A DNA stretch of 51,806 nt from Xanthobacteraceae bacterium (GTDB taxonomy: Bacteria; Pseudomonadota; Alphaproteobacteria; Rhizobiales; Xanthobacteraceae): contig JAIESR010000094.1 of NCBI GenBank assembly GCA_019745775.1, positions 1-51,806 of the forward strand, in the 5' to 3' direction. The notes beneath the pieces were generated by a model. The model ran no database searches. It was not told the DNA's origin and worked only from the letters and a program-made list of their open reading frames with translations. The first letter of the stretch is position 1. Each line of letters begins with the position of its first letter. A program made the translations under genes and the position numbers. This document shows positions 41,369 to 49,302 of this stretch, piece after piece.

Positions 41369-41575
41369 TCAGGATGTCAGGGACGACTGCGCGGCCGCCG
41401 CGGCCTTGAGGCAGGCCGGGCAAAGGCAGTCCTCGGCGTCCGCCGCCGGCATCGGCAGCCGGTAGGGCTCCGCGGCGCACCAGCAGCCGCCGCCGAGGCG
41501 GCAGTCGAATGCCGCGCCGCAGCGGGCACAGGCGAGCCGGCGCGGGGCCGAAGACTCGTTCGGGCCGGATGCCAT
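41369..41575 (-). CDS. Cysteine-rich CWC-type small protein
   Basis: The 68-residue protein has cysteines in the pattern LACARCGAAFDCRLGGG-CWCAA and later DCLCPACL, that is three CxxC/CxC groups. This matches the 'cysteine-rich CWC' family, predicted zinc-binding and of unknown function. Its ATG overlaps the stop of the ABC-membrane-domain gene by one base (TGATG), so the two are probably translated together. There is no signal peptide. Its job may be tied to the membrane protein upstream, which is inference. Confidence 0.75.
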   Translation of the reverse strand: MASGPNESSAPRRLACARCGAAFDCRLGGGCWCAAEPYRLPMPAADAEDCLCPACLKAAAAAQSSLTS

Positions 41576-42501
41576 CAGGGCGGTCCACCCTTCTCGGGCG
41601 CGGTGCGCTCGATCTCTTCGCCGATCGCCTCCGCCGAGGCGCCGGCCTCGATCCGCCGGCGGATGTCCTTGAGGCGCATCAGCTGCTGGACGATCTGCGG
41701 CATCATGTCGAGCTTTTCCATCAGCCGCCAGACATAGACGAAGATCGCGAAGATGGTGCCGACGTCGGCGCCCGGCATGGTGGCGACGCGCACGAGCACC
41801 AGGAGGAACACCAGGATCGACAGCACCTCGATCGCCGTCCAGTTGAGGGCATCGGCGTCGGATAGCTTGACGCGCCAGGAGCGCACCGCGGTGAAGTGTT
41901 GCGTGACGTCGCCCTCCTTGGCGGCGTCGACGATCCGCACCTCGTGCTCGAGCTGGTTGTTGAGCCCCTCGTTGAGCATCAGCGAGCGGCGCATGTAGCG
42001 GCGGTTGAGGATCGCGACCGGAATGAACAGCAGCGCGCAGATTGCGCCGATCGGCAGGTCGTACCAGAACAGGATCGCAGCCGAGCCGACGATGCTCACC
42101 AGCGTATTGATGAGCACCGGCATGTCCTTCTCGAAGAAGGTCACGAACTCGCGCGACATCGCCGAGCGCGCCGCCACCTTGGTCGGCTCGATGCCGGCCT
42201 GGCGCTGGCGCAGCACGGTGTCGACCACGATGGTGTTGTAGACGGTGGTGTAGAGCCGCGTGTCGTACATCTGCCGGCCGCAGCCGATCGCGGTGTGCAG
42301 CACCCAGGCGATCATGACCGGCGCGATCATCCGGTAGTCGCCCGCCAGGAGGCCGTTGATCGCGAGGCCGGTCGCCCACGGGTATGACAGCTCCAGCAGA
42401 TCCTCGATCACCGTCAGCGCATAGGTGAACGCGATCCGGACGCGGAACGGCTTGATCGTCTCGAGGACGGATGTCGATGGAGCGGGGAGGTCGCCGGGCA
42501 T
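41575..42501 (-). CDS. ABC-transporter-type six-span membrane domain without ATPase
   Basis: The 308-residue protein resembles the exporter-type ABC membrane domain (six spans; DLLELSYPWATGLAINGLLAG, YDTRLYTTVYNTIVVDTVLRQRQ, DLPIGAICALLFIPVAIL, LSILVFLLVLVRVATMPG). The usual C-terminal nucleotide-binding domain, with Walker A and signature motifs, is absent. The protein ends with a helical segment (LMRLKDIRRRIEAGASAEA). Such stand-alone six-span proteins form their own family; how or whether they transport is not known to me. The stop overlaps the start of the CWC gene by one base. REP-type repeats lie upstream. Confidence 0.82.
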   Translation of the reverse strand: MPGDLPAPSTSVLETIKPFRVRIAFTYALTVIEDLLELSYPWATGLAINGLLAGDYRMIAPVMIAWVLHTAIGCGRQMYDTRLYTTVYNTIVVDTVLRQRQAGIEPTKVAARSAMSREFVTFFEKDMPVLINTLVSIVGSAAILFWYDLPIGAICALLFIPVAILNRRYMRRSLMLNEGLNNQLEHEVRIVDAAKEGDVTQHFTAVRSWRVKLSDADALNWTAIEVLSILVFLLVLVRVATMPGADVGTIFAIFVYVWRLMEKLDMMPQIVQQLMRLKDIRRRIEAGASAEAIGEEIERTAPEKGGPP

Positions 42502-42570
42502 CGGGAAACCGTTCGTCGGGATGCCCGGCTAGCCTAAAGCATGTTCGATTCGAAACGAACCTATCGTCCG

Positions 42571-42798
42571 CTCATTCCGGCGCAAGCGGGAATCCAGTCT
42601 AGATTTGGCCTGGGTCCCGGCTTTCGCGGGGACGAGCGGAGAGAGTCTGTAGGGTGGGCAAAGGCGCGGACATGGAACCCAGCGTTTCCTCACGACAAGA
42701 AACAGCGCCGTGCCCACCATGATGTTTCGTGAACGTGTTGGCGTTTTGGTGGGCACGCTTCGCTCCGCTGACGCGGCGCTCCGCTTTGCCCACCCTAC
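42571..42798. repeat. Cluster of REP-like palindromes
   Basis: It contains an inverted copy of the repeat at 18794 (42571-42597). It also contains a nested element: outer arms GTAGGGTGGGCAAAG (42649-42663) and CTTTGCCCACCCTAC (42784-42798), inner arms GTGCCCACC (42710) and GGTGGGCAC (42748). This accounts for most of the 327-base gap between the ABC-domain and MBL genes. No coding sequence is seen. Confidence 0.7.
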
Positions 42799-42828
42799 GA
42801 CTCGCTGACACGCTTTTTTGCAGTCACC

Positions 42829-43776
42829 TCACGTGCCGCGGCCCCACAGCCCGCAATAGCGGCGCGCGATGAAGGGCAGGCCGGCGGCGTAGCCCGGCCA
42901 GTTCTCGTAGCCTTCGAGCTTGAACTCCTTCTCGCCCGGCTCCCAGCAGCGGCCGGCCTGGCCGAGCCGCTTGCCTTCGGCGGACGCGACCTGGAGCAGC
43001 TTGAGCTGGTCCTCGACGTCCTTCTTGGTGCCGAGGCGATCGTTCGGCTGGCCCGGATGGCCGGGGATGAGCCGCTCCCAGTCCATCGCCAGCACGCGCT
43101 TCATGAACGCTTCAGTCTCGATCGGATACATGTCGATCATGCCGCGGCCGGGCACCGTGCCGACCGGGATGGTGTCGACGATGAAGATGATCTTTTCCCT
43201 CGGAAGCCGCATCACCAGCGTGGTGTCGGAGTGGTTGAGGCCGAGATAGCGCAGCTCGAGCGCGGTGCCGCCGAGATTGATGGTGGTGTTGTCGCCGACA
43301 TAGCGGTCCGGCATCGGCGTGTTCGGGTCGTTGACCGCGGCGAGCCGCTTCTTCGCGTTCTTGTGCGCGATGATCTGGGCGCCGGCATCCTTGAACGCCT
43401 TGCCGCCGGCGATGTGGTCGAAGTGGTGGTGGCTGTAGATCAGGTAGCGGATCGGCGCCTGGGTGATCTTGCGGATCTCGGCGATGTAGTCCGCGCCGCC
43501 GGTCGGCCGGCCGTAGGCGACCGGATCGGTGGCGATCACGCCCTGCTTGGTGACGACGAACATCGCCTGGTGGTTGCCGTTGCGGAAGATGTAGACGTTG
43601 TCCGTACCGTCGACCTTGGTGGTCTGGATCTGCGGACGCTTGGCCTTTTCCTGGGCCTTCTCCTGACCCTTCTCTTGTGCTTTTTCCTGGGCTTGCGCCC
43701 TGGGCGGCGCGTTGAACGCGGCAAAGCCGAGCGCAACCAGCGCGGCCGCCGTGGCGGCGAAACGAAGTACCGACAT
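42829..43776 (-). CDS. Exported MBL-fold metallo-hydrolase
   Basis: The 315-residue protein has a signal peptide (residues about 1-29) and a short lysine-glutamate repeat (QEKAQEKGQEKAQEK, residues 30-44). The metallo-beta-lactamase fold follows. The metal motif H116-x-H118-x-D120-H121 (SHHHFDHIAG), the later histidine in GLNHSDT and D in IFIVDTIP, and H in IPGHPGQ are all present, so two metals can be bound. The substrate is unknown; relatives include quinoprotein relay and lactone hydrolases. GGGAGGGAG lies before the ATG. It is the last gene before a terminator region and is flanked by repeats downstream. Confidence 0.9.
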   Translation of the reverse strand: MSVLRFAATAAALVALGFAAFNAPPRAQAQEKAQEKGQEKAQEKAKRPQIQTTKVDGTDNVYIFRNGNHQAMFVVTKQGVIATDPVAYGRPTGGADYIAEIRKITQAPIRYLIYSHHHFDHIAGGKAFKDAGAQIIAHKNAKKRLAAVNDPNTPMPDRYVGDNTTINLGGTALELRYLGLNHSDTTLVMRLPREKIIFIVDTIPVGTVPGRGMIDMYPIETEAFMKRVLAMDWERLIPGHPGQPNDRLGTKKDVEDQLKLLQVASAEGKRLGQAGRCWEPGEKEFKLEGYENWPGYAAGLPFIARRYCGLWGRGT

Positions 43777-43883
43777 TGAGAACTCCCTCCCTCGTAACAG
43801 GACGCCCGCTGCGCGCGCAGCGGCGTACTAAGGTAACACCGCATCGTGACGCTTAGTCCCGGGGCCGGGAAGGGGGATCAGCC

Positions 43884-43925
43884 AAAAAAATCCTCCGGCG
43901 GATCGCGAAATCCGCCGGAGTTTTT
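43884..43925. terminator. Bidirectional rho-independent terminator
   Basis: CTCCGGCGGAT (43893-43903) and ATCCGCCGGAG (43910-43920) form a perfect 11-base-pair stem with a 6-base loop. A run of T follows on the plus strand and a run of seven T (plus-strand A at 43884-43890) on the minus strand. It ends the minus-strand gene at 43945. Confidence 0.9.
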
Positions 43926-43944
43926 CGAGGGGCGCGCAGCCCGC

Positions 43945-45105
43945 TTATTTCTTGATGCTTGCTTTCTTGGACGCCGGGGGTGCCGGCGGAGCCGGCGTCG
44001 CTTGCGGGGCCGGCGCGTTCCGCGCGTCGTCCTCGGAGTCGTCATACACGAAGCAGAGGTGGTACTGGTCGGCGGGGACGGTCTTGCTGGTCGCACAGTC
44101 GTGGAACATCAGCAGGTCGTCTTCCGTCGCGTAGTGCGTATAGGGCGCGACCATGTAGCGGGTCTCGCCGTCGAACGAGGAGCCGTAGCGGTCGATGCGG
44201 CCCTTGAGCTGGGGCGCGACGTCGAGGATCGCGTCACGCAGCGAGTTGCCCTCGATGAAGTTGTCGGGCAGCTGGTCGAACGGGCCGTCGTAATAGTTGT
44301 TGACGCGCGAGTTTCCCTCGAACACGCCGATCAGGATCTTCCGGTCGAGCTTGTGGTCGCGGTAGAACGCGAATCCGGTGCGCTTGCCGATCAGGATGCG
44401 GTCGGTCGACGGCGACGGCGTGAAGCTCTCGTTCGGCGTGATGGTCTCGTCGAGCAGGTAGTGGAACGCCTTGAGCTTCTGATTGTAGACCAGGAGGAAG
44501 CGCACGCCCGACTCGTCGAAGATCGGGCCGATGAAGCGCTCGTCGCGGCTCATCGCGTCCGCCGGCGGCTTCACGTGGCGCAGATCGTTGAGATCGAACA
44601 CCACGGTCTTCGCGCCGTGCGATACGCGGTAGGACAGGTCGTTGATCTTCTCGATGGTGACGCCGTCGGCTTTGGTGAGCACCTTGAACACCGCCGGCAC
44701 TTCCGTCTTCCACTCCGAGTATTCCGGCGCGAAGGCGAAGTGCACCTGGCCCTTGTCGCGCCGCTCGTTCTCGAGTCGGATGTTGCCGGAGTATTGCCTG
44801 CCGGCGTAGTTGAACTTGAAATAGTAGTAGTTCTCGGTCGGATAGACCGTCACGCGGTCGGGCAGGCTGTCGAGCACCATCCCGAACACGGAGATCGCAT
44901 CGAGCTTGACCGTGTTGCTCAGCGCAATGTCTTCCAGGAATTGCTGGTTGGTGTGGATCCGCGGCAGCCGGGACTCGGTGGCGCCGGCGGTGGCGATCAG
45001 GCCGGTCGTGAGAAGGCCGGCGACAAGCCCTGTGGCGAGCACGGTTGCTGCGAGCAACGTACGCATGGTGCGCTTTGCGGAACGAAGCGTGTTGGCGGTG
45101 ATCAT
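43945..45105 (-). CDS. Exported protein of unknown function
   Basis: The 386-residue protein has a signal peptide (RTLLAATVLATGLVAGLLTTGLIA, cleaved near AGATE). A beta-rich body follows with no motif I recognise: YYYFKFNYAGRQYSGNIRLENERR, FGMVLDSLPDRVTVYP, FLLVYNQKLKAFHYLLDE. The end is a Pro/Ala-rich linker and basic tip (APAPQATPAPPAPPASKKASIKK). GGAGCAACGACC precedes the ATG. It lies 130 bases after the gene of the large Ser-His repeat protein on the same strand, with a strong hairpin between. A terminator follows. The two are probably expressed together in unequal amounts. Confidence 0.8.
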   Translation of the reverse strand: MITANTLRSAKRTMRTLLAATVLATGLVAGLLTTGLIATAGATESRLPRIHTNQQFLEDIALSNTVKLDAISVFGMVLDSLPDRVTVYPTENYYYFKFNYAGRQYSGNIRLENERRDKGQVHFAFAPEYSEWKTEVPAVFKVLTKADGVTIEKINDLSYRVSHGAKTVVFDLNDLRHVKPPADAMSRDERFIGPIFDESGVRFLLVYNQKLKAFHYLLDETITPNESFTPSPSTDRILIGKRTGFAFYRDHKLDRKILIGVFEGNSRVNNYYDGPFDQLPDNFIEGNSLRDAILDVAPQLKGRIDRYGSSFDGETRYMVAPYTHYATEDDLLMFHDCATSKTVPADQYHLCFVYDDSEDDARNAPAPQATPAPPAPPASKKASIKK

Positions 45106-45196
45106 GGTCGTTGCTCCGGTTTGAATTGGTTCGTCCGTTCGTCGTCGGATCGTCTTCGGTCGTTCATCGCGAGAGATTGTTCGTCGCCGAGAAAGT

Positions 45197-45224
45197 GCCG
45201 GTCCCCTGCGAACAGGGGACCGGC
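45197..45224. terminator. Strong intercistronic hairpin
   Basis: GCCGGTCCCCTG and CAGGGGACCGGC form a perfect 12-base-pair stem with a CGAA tetraloop (UUCG on the transcript of the minus-strand genes, a very stable loop). It lies 10 bases past the stop of the gene at 45235 and about 90 bases before the next start. No T-run follows, so it may attenuate or protect the mRNA rather than end it. Confidence 0.6.
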
Positions 45225-45234
45225 GTTGTCGTCG

Positions 45235-47814
45235 TCAGCGTCGGCCGGGACCGCCACCGCCGCCGCCGCGGAACATCTGCGGTCCGATGCGGCCGCCTTG
45301 GCCGGGGTTCATGATGCGCGGCGCGGTGTTGCCGCCCATGCCCATGCCGCTGCCACCCATGCCGCCGCCGCTGCCGGCACCCATGCCGCCGCCAGTCATG
45401 CCGCCCATGCCGCCGCCGGTCATGCCGCCCATGCCGCCGCCGGTCATGCCACCCATGCCGCCGCCGCCCATGCCGCCCATGCCGCCGGTCGAGCCACCCA
45501 TGCCGCCGCCACCGGGCGGATTCTGCCCTGCGCTGGTGACGCGGGTGTGCGTCGGCTGGTTCTTGCTCACGGCGCGCAGGTGACCGCCGGGGACCGGCGT
45601 GCCGGGGCTGAGCGTCGTGCTGTGGCTGCCGGTCGTCTGATGGCTGAGCCGGCGGTTGTGGCTGACGCTCGTCGAGTGACTGACGCTGGTCGAATGGCTG
45701 ACGCTCGTGTCGTGGCTGCCCTGCCGCTGATGGCTCAGGCTGCGGATGTGGCTGATGCCGCGATCATGGCTGATGCCGCGATCGTGACTGACGCTGCGAT
45801 CGTGGCTGATGCTGCGGCTGTGGCTGATCTTGCGCTCGTGGCTGATGCCGCGGCAGTGGCCCGGGAAGCTCGGCCCGCGCCGGTGCCATTGGCTCAGACG
45901 CCGGTAGTGGCCTTCCGAGCATTCGCGTTGATGGCCGTCGGACCAGCGCCGGTCGTGGCTCGCCCAGCGGCTGTGCGAATGCCAGCGCCAGTGGCTGAAG
46001 AAGCGCGAGTGCGACTGGGCCCGGTAGTGGCTGGCCCACCGGCCGTGGATGATGCCGACCGGCACCGCCATCAGCGGATAGGACGCCGCGTAGGCCGCGC
46101 TGGCCAGCGGGCAGATCTGGTACACGCTGATGTCGCCGATCATCGTCGCGTCGTTCTTCGCGTTGTGACCTTCGATCGGGTTGCCCGCGCCGTCGATGTT
46201 GACGTCGATGTCGACCATGTAGGCCTGGCCGGGGCCGACAGGATTGACCTCCTGCGGCTTGTCGGCGTTTGCCGACGGCGGAACGAGCGCGTTGTACACG
46301 TCCTCGGGCTGGCCCTGTGCGCCGTGCACCTCGGAGTCGTCGGGCTGGTACTCGCTCTGGGCGCCGCCGCGGATCGACACCTGCTGCGCCTGGACCTGCT
46401 GACTGGCCGGCGCGTTGCACGGACCTTCCGGCGAGCACAGTTTGTCGCCCGAGATCCAGACGAACCCGTCGGCCGCCCCGGTGGCCCGGCCGTCGGCCGA
46501 ATAGCCCGGACCGAAGGTGGCGCCGCCGGCGCAGTTCGCGTTGATGTAGGGCGCGCCTTCGTTCGACCGATCGTAGTTGCCGATGTCGTAGCGGCCCATC
46601 GCGCGCCACGTGCCGGTCTGGTCGAGCTCGTAGCGGATGGTGCGCGCCTCATGCGGCGTGGCGAACGCGTTCTCCCGGCCGAGGCCGAGATTGCGCAGAC
46701 CGCCGCGCTCGGCGACCAGCATGATCGGCCGGCCCGAGCAGGCCGGGAAGGCGATGTCGGAGACCGGGCGGCTGTAGCCCGCGCGCGCGACGTCCTGCGG
46801 ATTCGAGAAGAAATCCGGCAGGGCGAACTCGCGGCGCACGCCGCCCGGATCGAACGATCCGTCCGGGCCGAGCCGCACCGACCATAGCGTGTTGCGCTTC
46901 TCGTCTTCCGGCAGGGCGTTCCAGTCGGCGCCGCCGAGATCGGGGCTCGACGCGACCGAGTAGTAGAGACGGGTTTCGCCGTTCGGGCCCTTCCACACGC
47001 CGAGGCCCCACACGCGGCGGCCGGACTCGGCGACGTTCCAGCAATCCGGCGTGTTGTCGAACTTGTCCTGGCAGTTCGCGATGCGCGCCGCCGACGACGG
47101 GTCGAAGGCGATCGGCGCCAGGCTCATCGGCTGGTTGGACTGCCCATCGACGAAGCTCGTGCGGCCCTGCGTGCCGTGGTCGAAGCTGCCGAGGTCGCGG
47201 CCTTCGAGGCTGATCCGGTGGATCATGCCGGTCTCGAGGTCGGAGACCAGGAACTGCCTGTTCCAGCGATCATAGGCGATGTTGCCGAGCGCGGCGCCGG
47301 TGTTCTGCCGCTCGTTCAGACGGATCACCGAGAACAGCACCGGCTTGTAGCCGTTGGCGGCGTCGAGCTTGTAGATCGCGCCAGGACCGCCGCGGCCGAA
47401 CATGCCGGGCAGCCACTGCGCGTTGTCGGTCGTGCGGTGCAGGCCGAACGCGGCGGTGGCGGTGACGTAGATGTTCGGGGGATTGGCGTCGTCGAACGCG
47501 ACGCCGAACACCTGGCCGGTCTCGGCCGCGGTGATCGGGCTGCGCTGCGGCTCGTCGATCCAGTGCTGACCCTGCGGCGGTTGGCCCGGGTTGCGCAGAT
47601 CGAGAATGCTGCCGACGGTGCCGTTGACGTCGATGGTCGGGGAGCCGTCGGCGCCCGGCGCGGTGCCGGAGAAGCGGGTGGCGAAAGCTTCGCCGGGCTG
47701 CAGGCCCTGCGCCAGGCTCGGCGTGGCGGCGAGCGACAGCAGCAGCAAGGCGGTGGCGCCGAACAGTTGCGTTCGACGTGTGGCAAGGTGGTTGGACGCT
47801 GGCTTGGCGGACAT
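45235..47814 (-). CDS. Large exported protein: propeller-like domain plus Ser-His hexapeptide repeats and Gly-Met tail
   Basis: The 859-residue protein has a signal peptide (LFGATALLLLSLAATPSLAQ). A domain of about 530 residues with scattered propeller-like blades follows (GQVFGVAFDDANPPNIYVTAT, GNIAYDRWNRQFLVSDLETGMIHRI, RLYYSVAS, SDIAFPACSGRPIMLVAERGG). Residues about 594-735 hold some 20 six-residue units of the form SHxRxx or SHxTxx (SHDRSV, SHDRGI, SHSTSV, SHQTTG). Residues 768-830 are GGMGGMTGGGMGGMTGGG. The end is FRGGGGGGPGRR. The histidine density suggests metal binding or a repetitive fibre. AGAGGAAGAGG precedes the ATG, and a CRP-like site lies about 64 bases upstream. No named family recognised. 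Confidence 0.8.
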   Translation of the reverse strand: MSAKPASNHLATRRTQLFGATALLLLSLAATPSLAQGLQPGEAFATRFSGTAPGADGSPTIDVNGTVGSILDLRNPGQPPQGQHWIDEPQRSPITAAETGQVFGVAFDDANPPNIYVTATAAFGLHRTTDNAQWLPGMFGRGGPGAIYKLDAANGYKPVLFSVIRLNERQNTGAALGNIAYDRWNRQFLVSDLETGMIHRISLEGRDLGSFDHGTQGRTSFVDGQSNQPMSLAPIAFDPSSAARIANCQDKFDNTPDCWNVAESGRRVWGLGVWKGPNGETRLYYSVASSPDLGGADWNALPEDEKRNTLWSVRLGPDGSFDPGGVRREFALPDFFSNPQDVARAGYSRPVSDIAFPACSGRPIMLVAERGGLRNLGLGRENAFATPHEARTIRYELDQTGTWRAMGRYDIGNYDRSNEGAPYINANCAGGATFGPGYSADGRATGAADGFVWISGDKLCSPEGPCNAPASQQVQAQQVSIRGGAQSEYQPDDSEVHGAQGQPEDVYNALVPPSANADKPQEVNPVGPGQAYMVDIDVNIDGAGNPIEGHNAKNDATMIGDISVYQICPLASAAYAASYPLMAVPVGIIHGRWASHYRAQSHSRFFSHWRWHSHSRWASHDRRWSDGHQRECSEGHYRRLSQWHRRGPSFPGHCRGISHERKISHSRSISHDRSVSHDRGISHDRGISHIRSLSHQRQGSHDTSVSHSTSVSHSTSVSHNRRLSHQTTGSHSTTLSPGTPVPGGHLRAVSKNQPTHTRVTSAGQNPPGGGGMGGSTGGMGGMGGGGMGGMTGGGMGGMTGGGMGGMTGGGMGAGSGGGMGGSGMGMGGNTAPRIMNPGQGGRIGPQMFRGGGGGGPGRR
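45325..45513. repeat. 24-base tandem repeat encoding Gly-Met units
   Basis: Several head-to-tail units of ATGCCGCCCATGCCGCCGCC plus 4 bases (plus strand) encode GGGMGGMT on the minus strand. They lie in the C-terminal region of the large exported protein. Such arrays expand and shrink by slippage. Confidence 0.75.
45610..46037. repeat. 18-base periodic repeat encoding Ser-His hexapeptides
   Basis: On the plus strand, units such as GTGGCTGATGCCGCGATC recur at 18-base spacing, most regularly between about 45730 and 45850. They degrade towards both ends. Each encodes one SHxRxx unit on the minus strand. Confidence 0.8.
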
Positions 47815-48133
47815 TGGAGTGCCTCTTCCTCTGGAGTTTTGTTTTGTCCAACGACCACCACGTCAGGACAGCCGGGCTGTGATGCCCGTCACAGGTTTGG
47901 TCGCGAGGTCGTGAGGTCAGGTTCGAAATCGAGGCCAAATGGGCGATTCTGTACGGCCGTTCAGCAAGAACGCGCCCGCCCGGATACCGCCGTTTTTGCT
48001 AGGAAATGCAGCAATGGCCCGCATGAAATCGCGTGCGTGCCGCCGCCGGCAGCGTTAACGCGCGGTATCGGCGGCTGCGCTGCGCCCGGGATACGCGCGA
48101 GGTTGGCGCGGCACTGCAGCGCCAACGCTCGCG
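47815..48133. other. Intergenic region, 319 bases, promoter of Ser-His repeat gene
   Basis: It separates two minus-strand genes. It contains a strong ribosome-binding site next to 47814, the palindrome ACAGCCGGGCTGT at 47868-47880 and the CRP-like site 47878-47893, which partly overlap. From about 47950 to 48130 nothing is recognisable. Confidence 0.5.
47878..47893. promoter_or_regulatory. CRP-like palindrome before Ser-His repeat gene
   Basis: TGTGATGCCCGTCACA matches TGTGA-N6-TCACA perfectly, 64 bases upstream of the start at 47814. It is the same class as 29129-29144. This suggests a shared CRP/FNR-family activator not encoded here. Confidence 0.55.
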
Positions 48134-48904
48134 CTACTTCCCGGCCGGCATTCCGCCGAGGAAGCCTGCGATGCGCCAGCTGTTGCCGTCCTTGACGTAG
48201 CAGAGGAGATCGCCGGGCAGCGGCATCAGCGCCTCCGCGGCGACCCACCCGAACGCGCCCGACGGCAGCACGATGCGCACGCTGTCATTGAAGACGGCGG
48301 CCGCCGGCGACTCGTCGGGATAGACCCACACGAGATGCATGCCGAGCTTGCCGGTGACCTTGGCGCCGGGCGCCGCGCCGTCGCGCACCTCGAGGCCGGC
48401 TTTGCTCGGGTAGTACCAGAACGACGACGTGGTGCCGGTGGCTTCACCGAGCGCCGCCGCTTCGGCGCTGTCGAGCTTCGGCTCGCCCGGCGCGCAGATC
48501 ACGCCCTTGCGCTCCGGCGCCGGATCGCCGGTCGCATCCGCCGCGAGCGCCTGGAGGATGTCCCAGCCTTCGGTCTCGGGATTGTCGAGATAGAGCGCGC
48601 GCACGAGCGTGTCGATGCCGGGGCGTCCTTTCAGCGCGACGTCCTTGCCGTCGTCGGTCTGCCAGAAGAAATTCGCCGCCACGATCTTGGCGAGCGCGGC
48701 GCGATCCTTGCGCTTGGCGATGTCGGCGATCTGCTGGCGGAACGCCGCGAAGCTCGGGTCCTTCACCGGCTGCGGCAGCTCGACCGCGACCGGCTTGTAG
48801 GGTTTCGGCTTCGGCGCGGCTTCTTCGGCGGCGAGCCGGCTGAACGAGAAGGCGCCGACAAGCGAGATCGCGATAACGGTGATGATCGGACGGATAATAC
48901 GCAT
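48134..48904 (-). CDS. Exported SH3-like domain protein
   Basis: The 256-residue protein has a signal peptide (MRIIRPIITVIAISLVGAFSF). A helical domain (residues about 45-100: FAAFRQQIADIAKRKDRAALAKIVAANFFW) is followed by a C-terminal bacterial SH3-like domain (GLEVRDGAAPGAKVTGKLGMHLVWVYPDE to GAFGWVAAEALMPLPGDLLCYVKDG). Such domains often bind cell-wall peptides. Two cysteines (GVICAPG and LLCYV) may pair. The ATG at 48904 has GGGGGAATTGCC before it; a longer in-frame start at 49003 runs antisense to the next gene and is rejected. It is divergent from the DUF486 gene 60 bases away. Confidence 0.8.
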   Translation of the reverse strand: MRIIRPIITVIAISLVGAFSFSRLAAEEAAPKPKPYKPVAVELPQPVKDPSFAAFRQQIADIAKRKDRAALAKIVAANFFWQTDDGKDVALKGRPGIDTLVRALYLDNPETEGWDILQALAADATGDPAPERKGVICAPGEPKLDSAEAAALGEATGTTSSFWYYPSKAGLEVRDGAAPGAKVTGKLGMHLVWVYPDESPAAAVFNDSVRIVLPSGAFGWVAAEALMPLPGDLLCYVKDGNSWRIAGFLGGMPAGK

Positions 48905-48964
48905 GGCAATTCCCCCGCAGCGAACGCGCCGATCCGCATTGGACGAGACGATCTGGCCGAAAAA

Positions 48965-49273
48965 ATGTCGTGGGGGTTCATGACGCTCGCCTGGTACGGG
49001 CACCTGCGCTTCAAGGAGACGCCGCTCATCACGGTGATCTTCGTCGCCTGGGGCATCACTTTCATCGCGTACTGCATGGCGGTGCCGGCGAACCGCCTCG
49101 GCAGCGCCGTCTACACCACAGCGCAGCTCAAGACGATCCAGGAGGTGATCACGCTCGTCGTGTTCGCCGGTTTCTCGGTGCTCTACCTCAAGGAGCCGAT
49201 GACCTGGAACTACGCCATCGGCTTCGTGCTGATCGCCGCCGGCGCGTTCTTCGTGTTCCGCGGGCCGCTGTGA
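48965..49273 (+). CDS. DUF486-family small membrane protein, short N-terminus
   Basis: The 102-residue protein matches DUF486 (FMTLAWYGHLRFKETPLITVIFVAWGITFIAYCMAVPANRLG, then EPMTWNYAIGFVLIAAGAFFVFRG), a four-span relative of small drug-resistance transporters. Family members are usually about 110-118 residues and begin 10-15 residues earlier with a full first span. Here the first span is cut short (MSWGFMTLAWYG) and the sequence before it is unlike the family. The gene may be 5'-truncated or restarted from a new ATG. There is no clear ribosome-binding site. Confidence 0.7.
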   Translation: MSWGFMTLAWYGHLRFKETPLITVIFVAWGITFIAYCMAVPANRLGSAVYTTAQLKTIQEVITLVVFAGFSVLYLKEPMTWNYAIGFVLIAAGAFFVFRGPL

Positions 49274-49302
49274 TGTAGCCGCGGACTGCGGCGGTTATTA
49301 AT

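Noticed and set aside
45610..46037. Possible CRISPR array because of regular 18-base repeats
   Set aside because: There are no spacers. The units are contiguous, keep the reading frame of an exported protein, and no cas genes are near.
43846..46887. A 1013-codon open frame on the plus strand
   Set aside because: It runs antisense to three exported-protein genes with signal peptides and ribosome-binding sites. Its Ala/His/Val/Arg-rich composition is the mirror of GC-rich third positions and of the tandem repeats.
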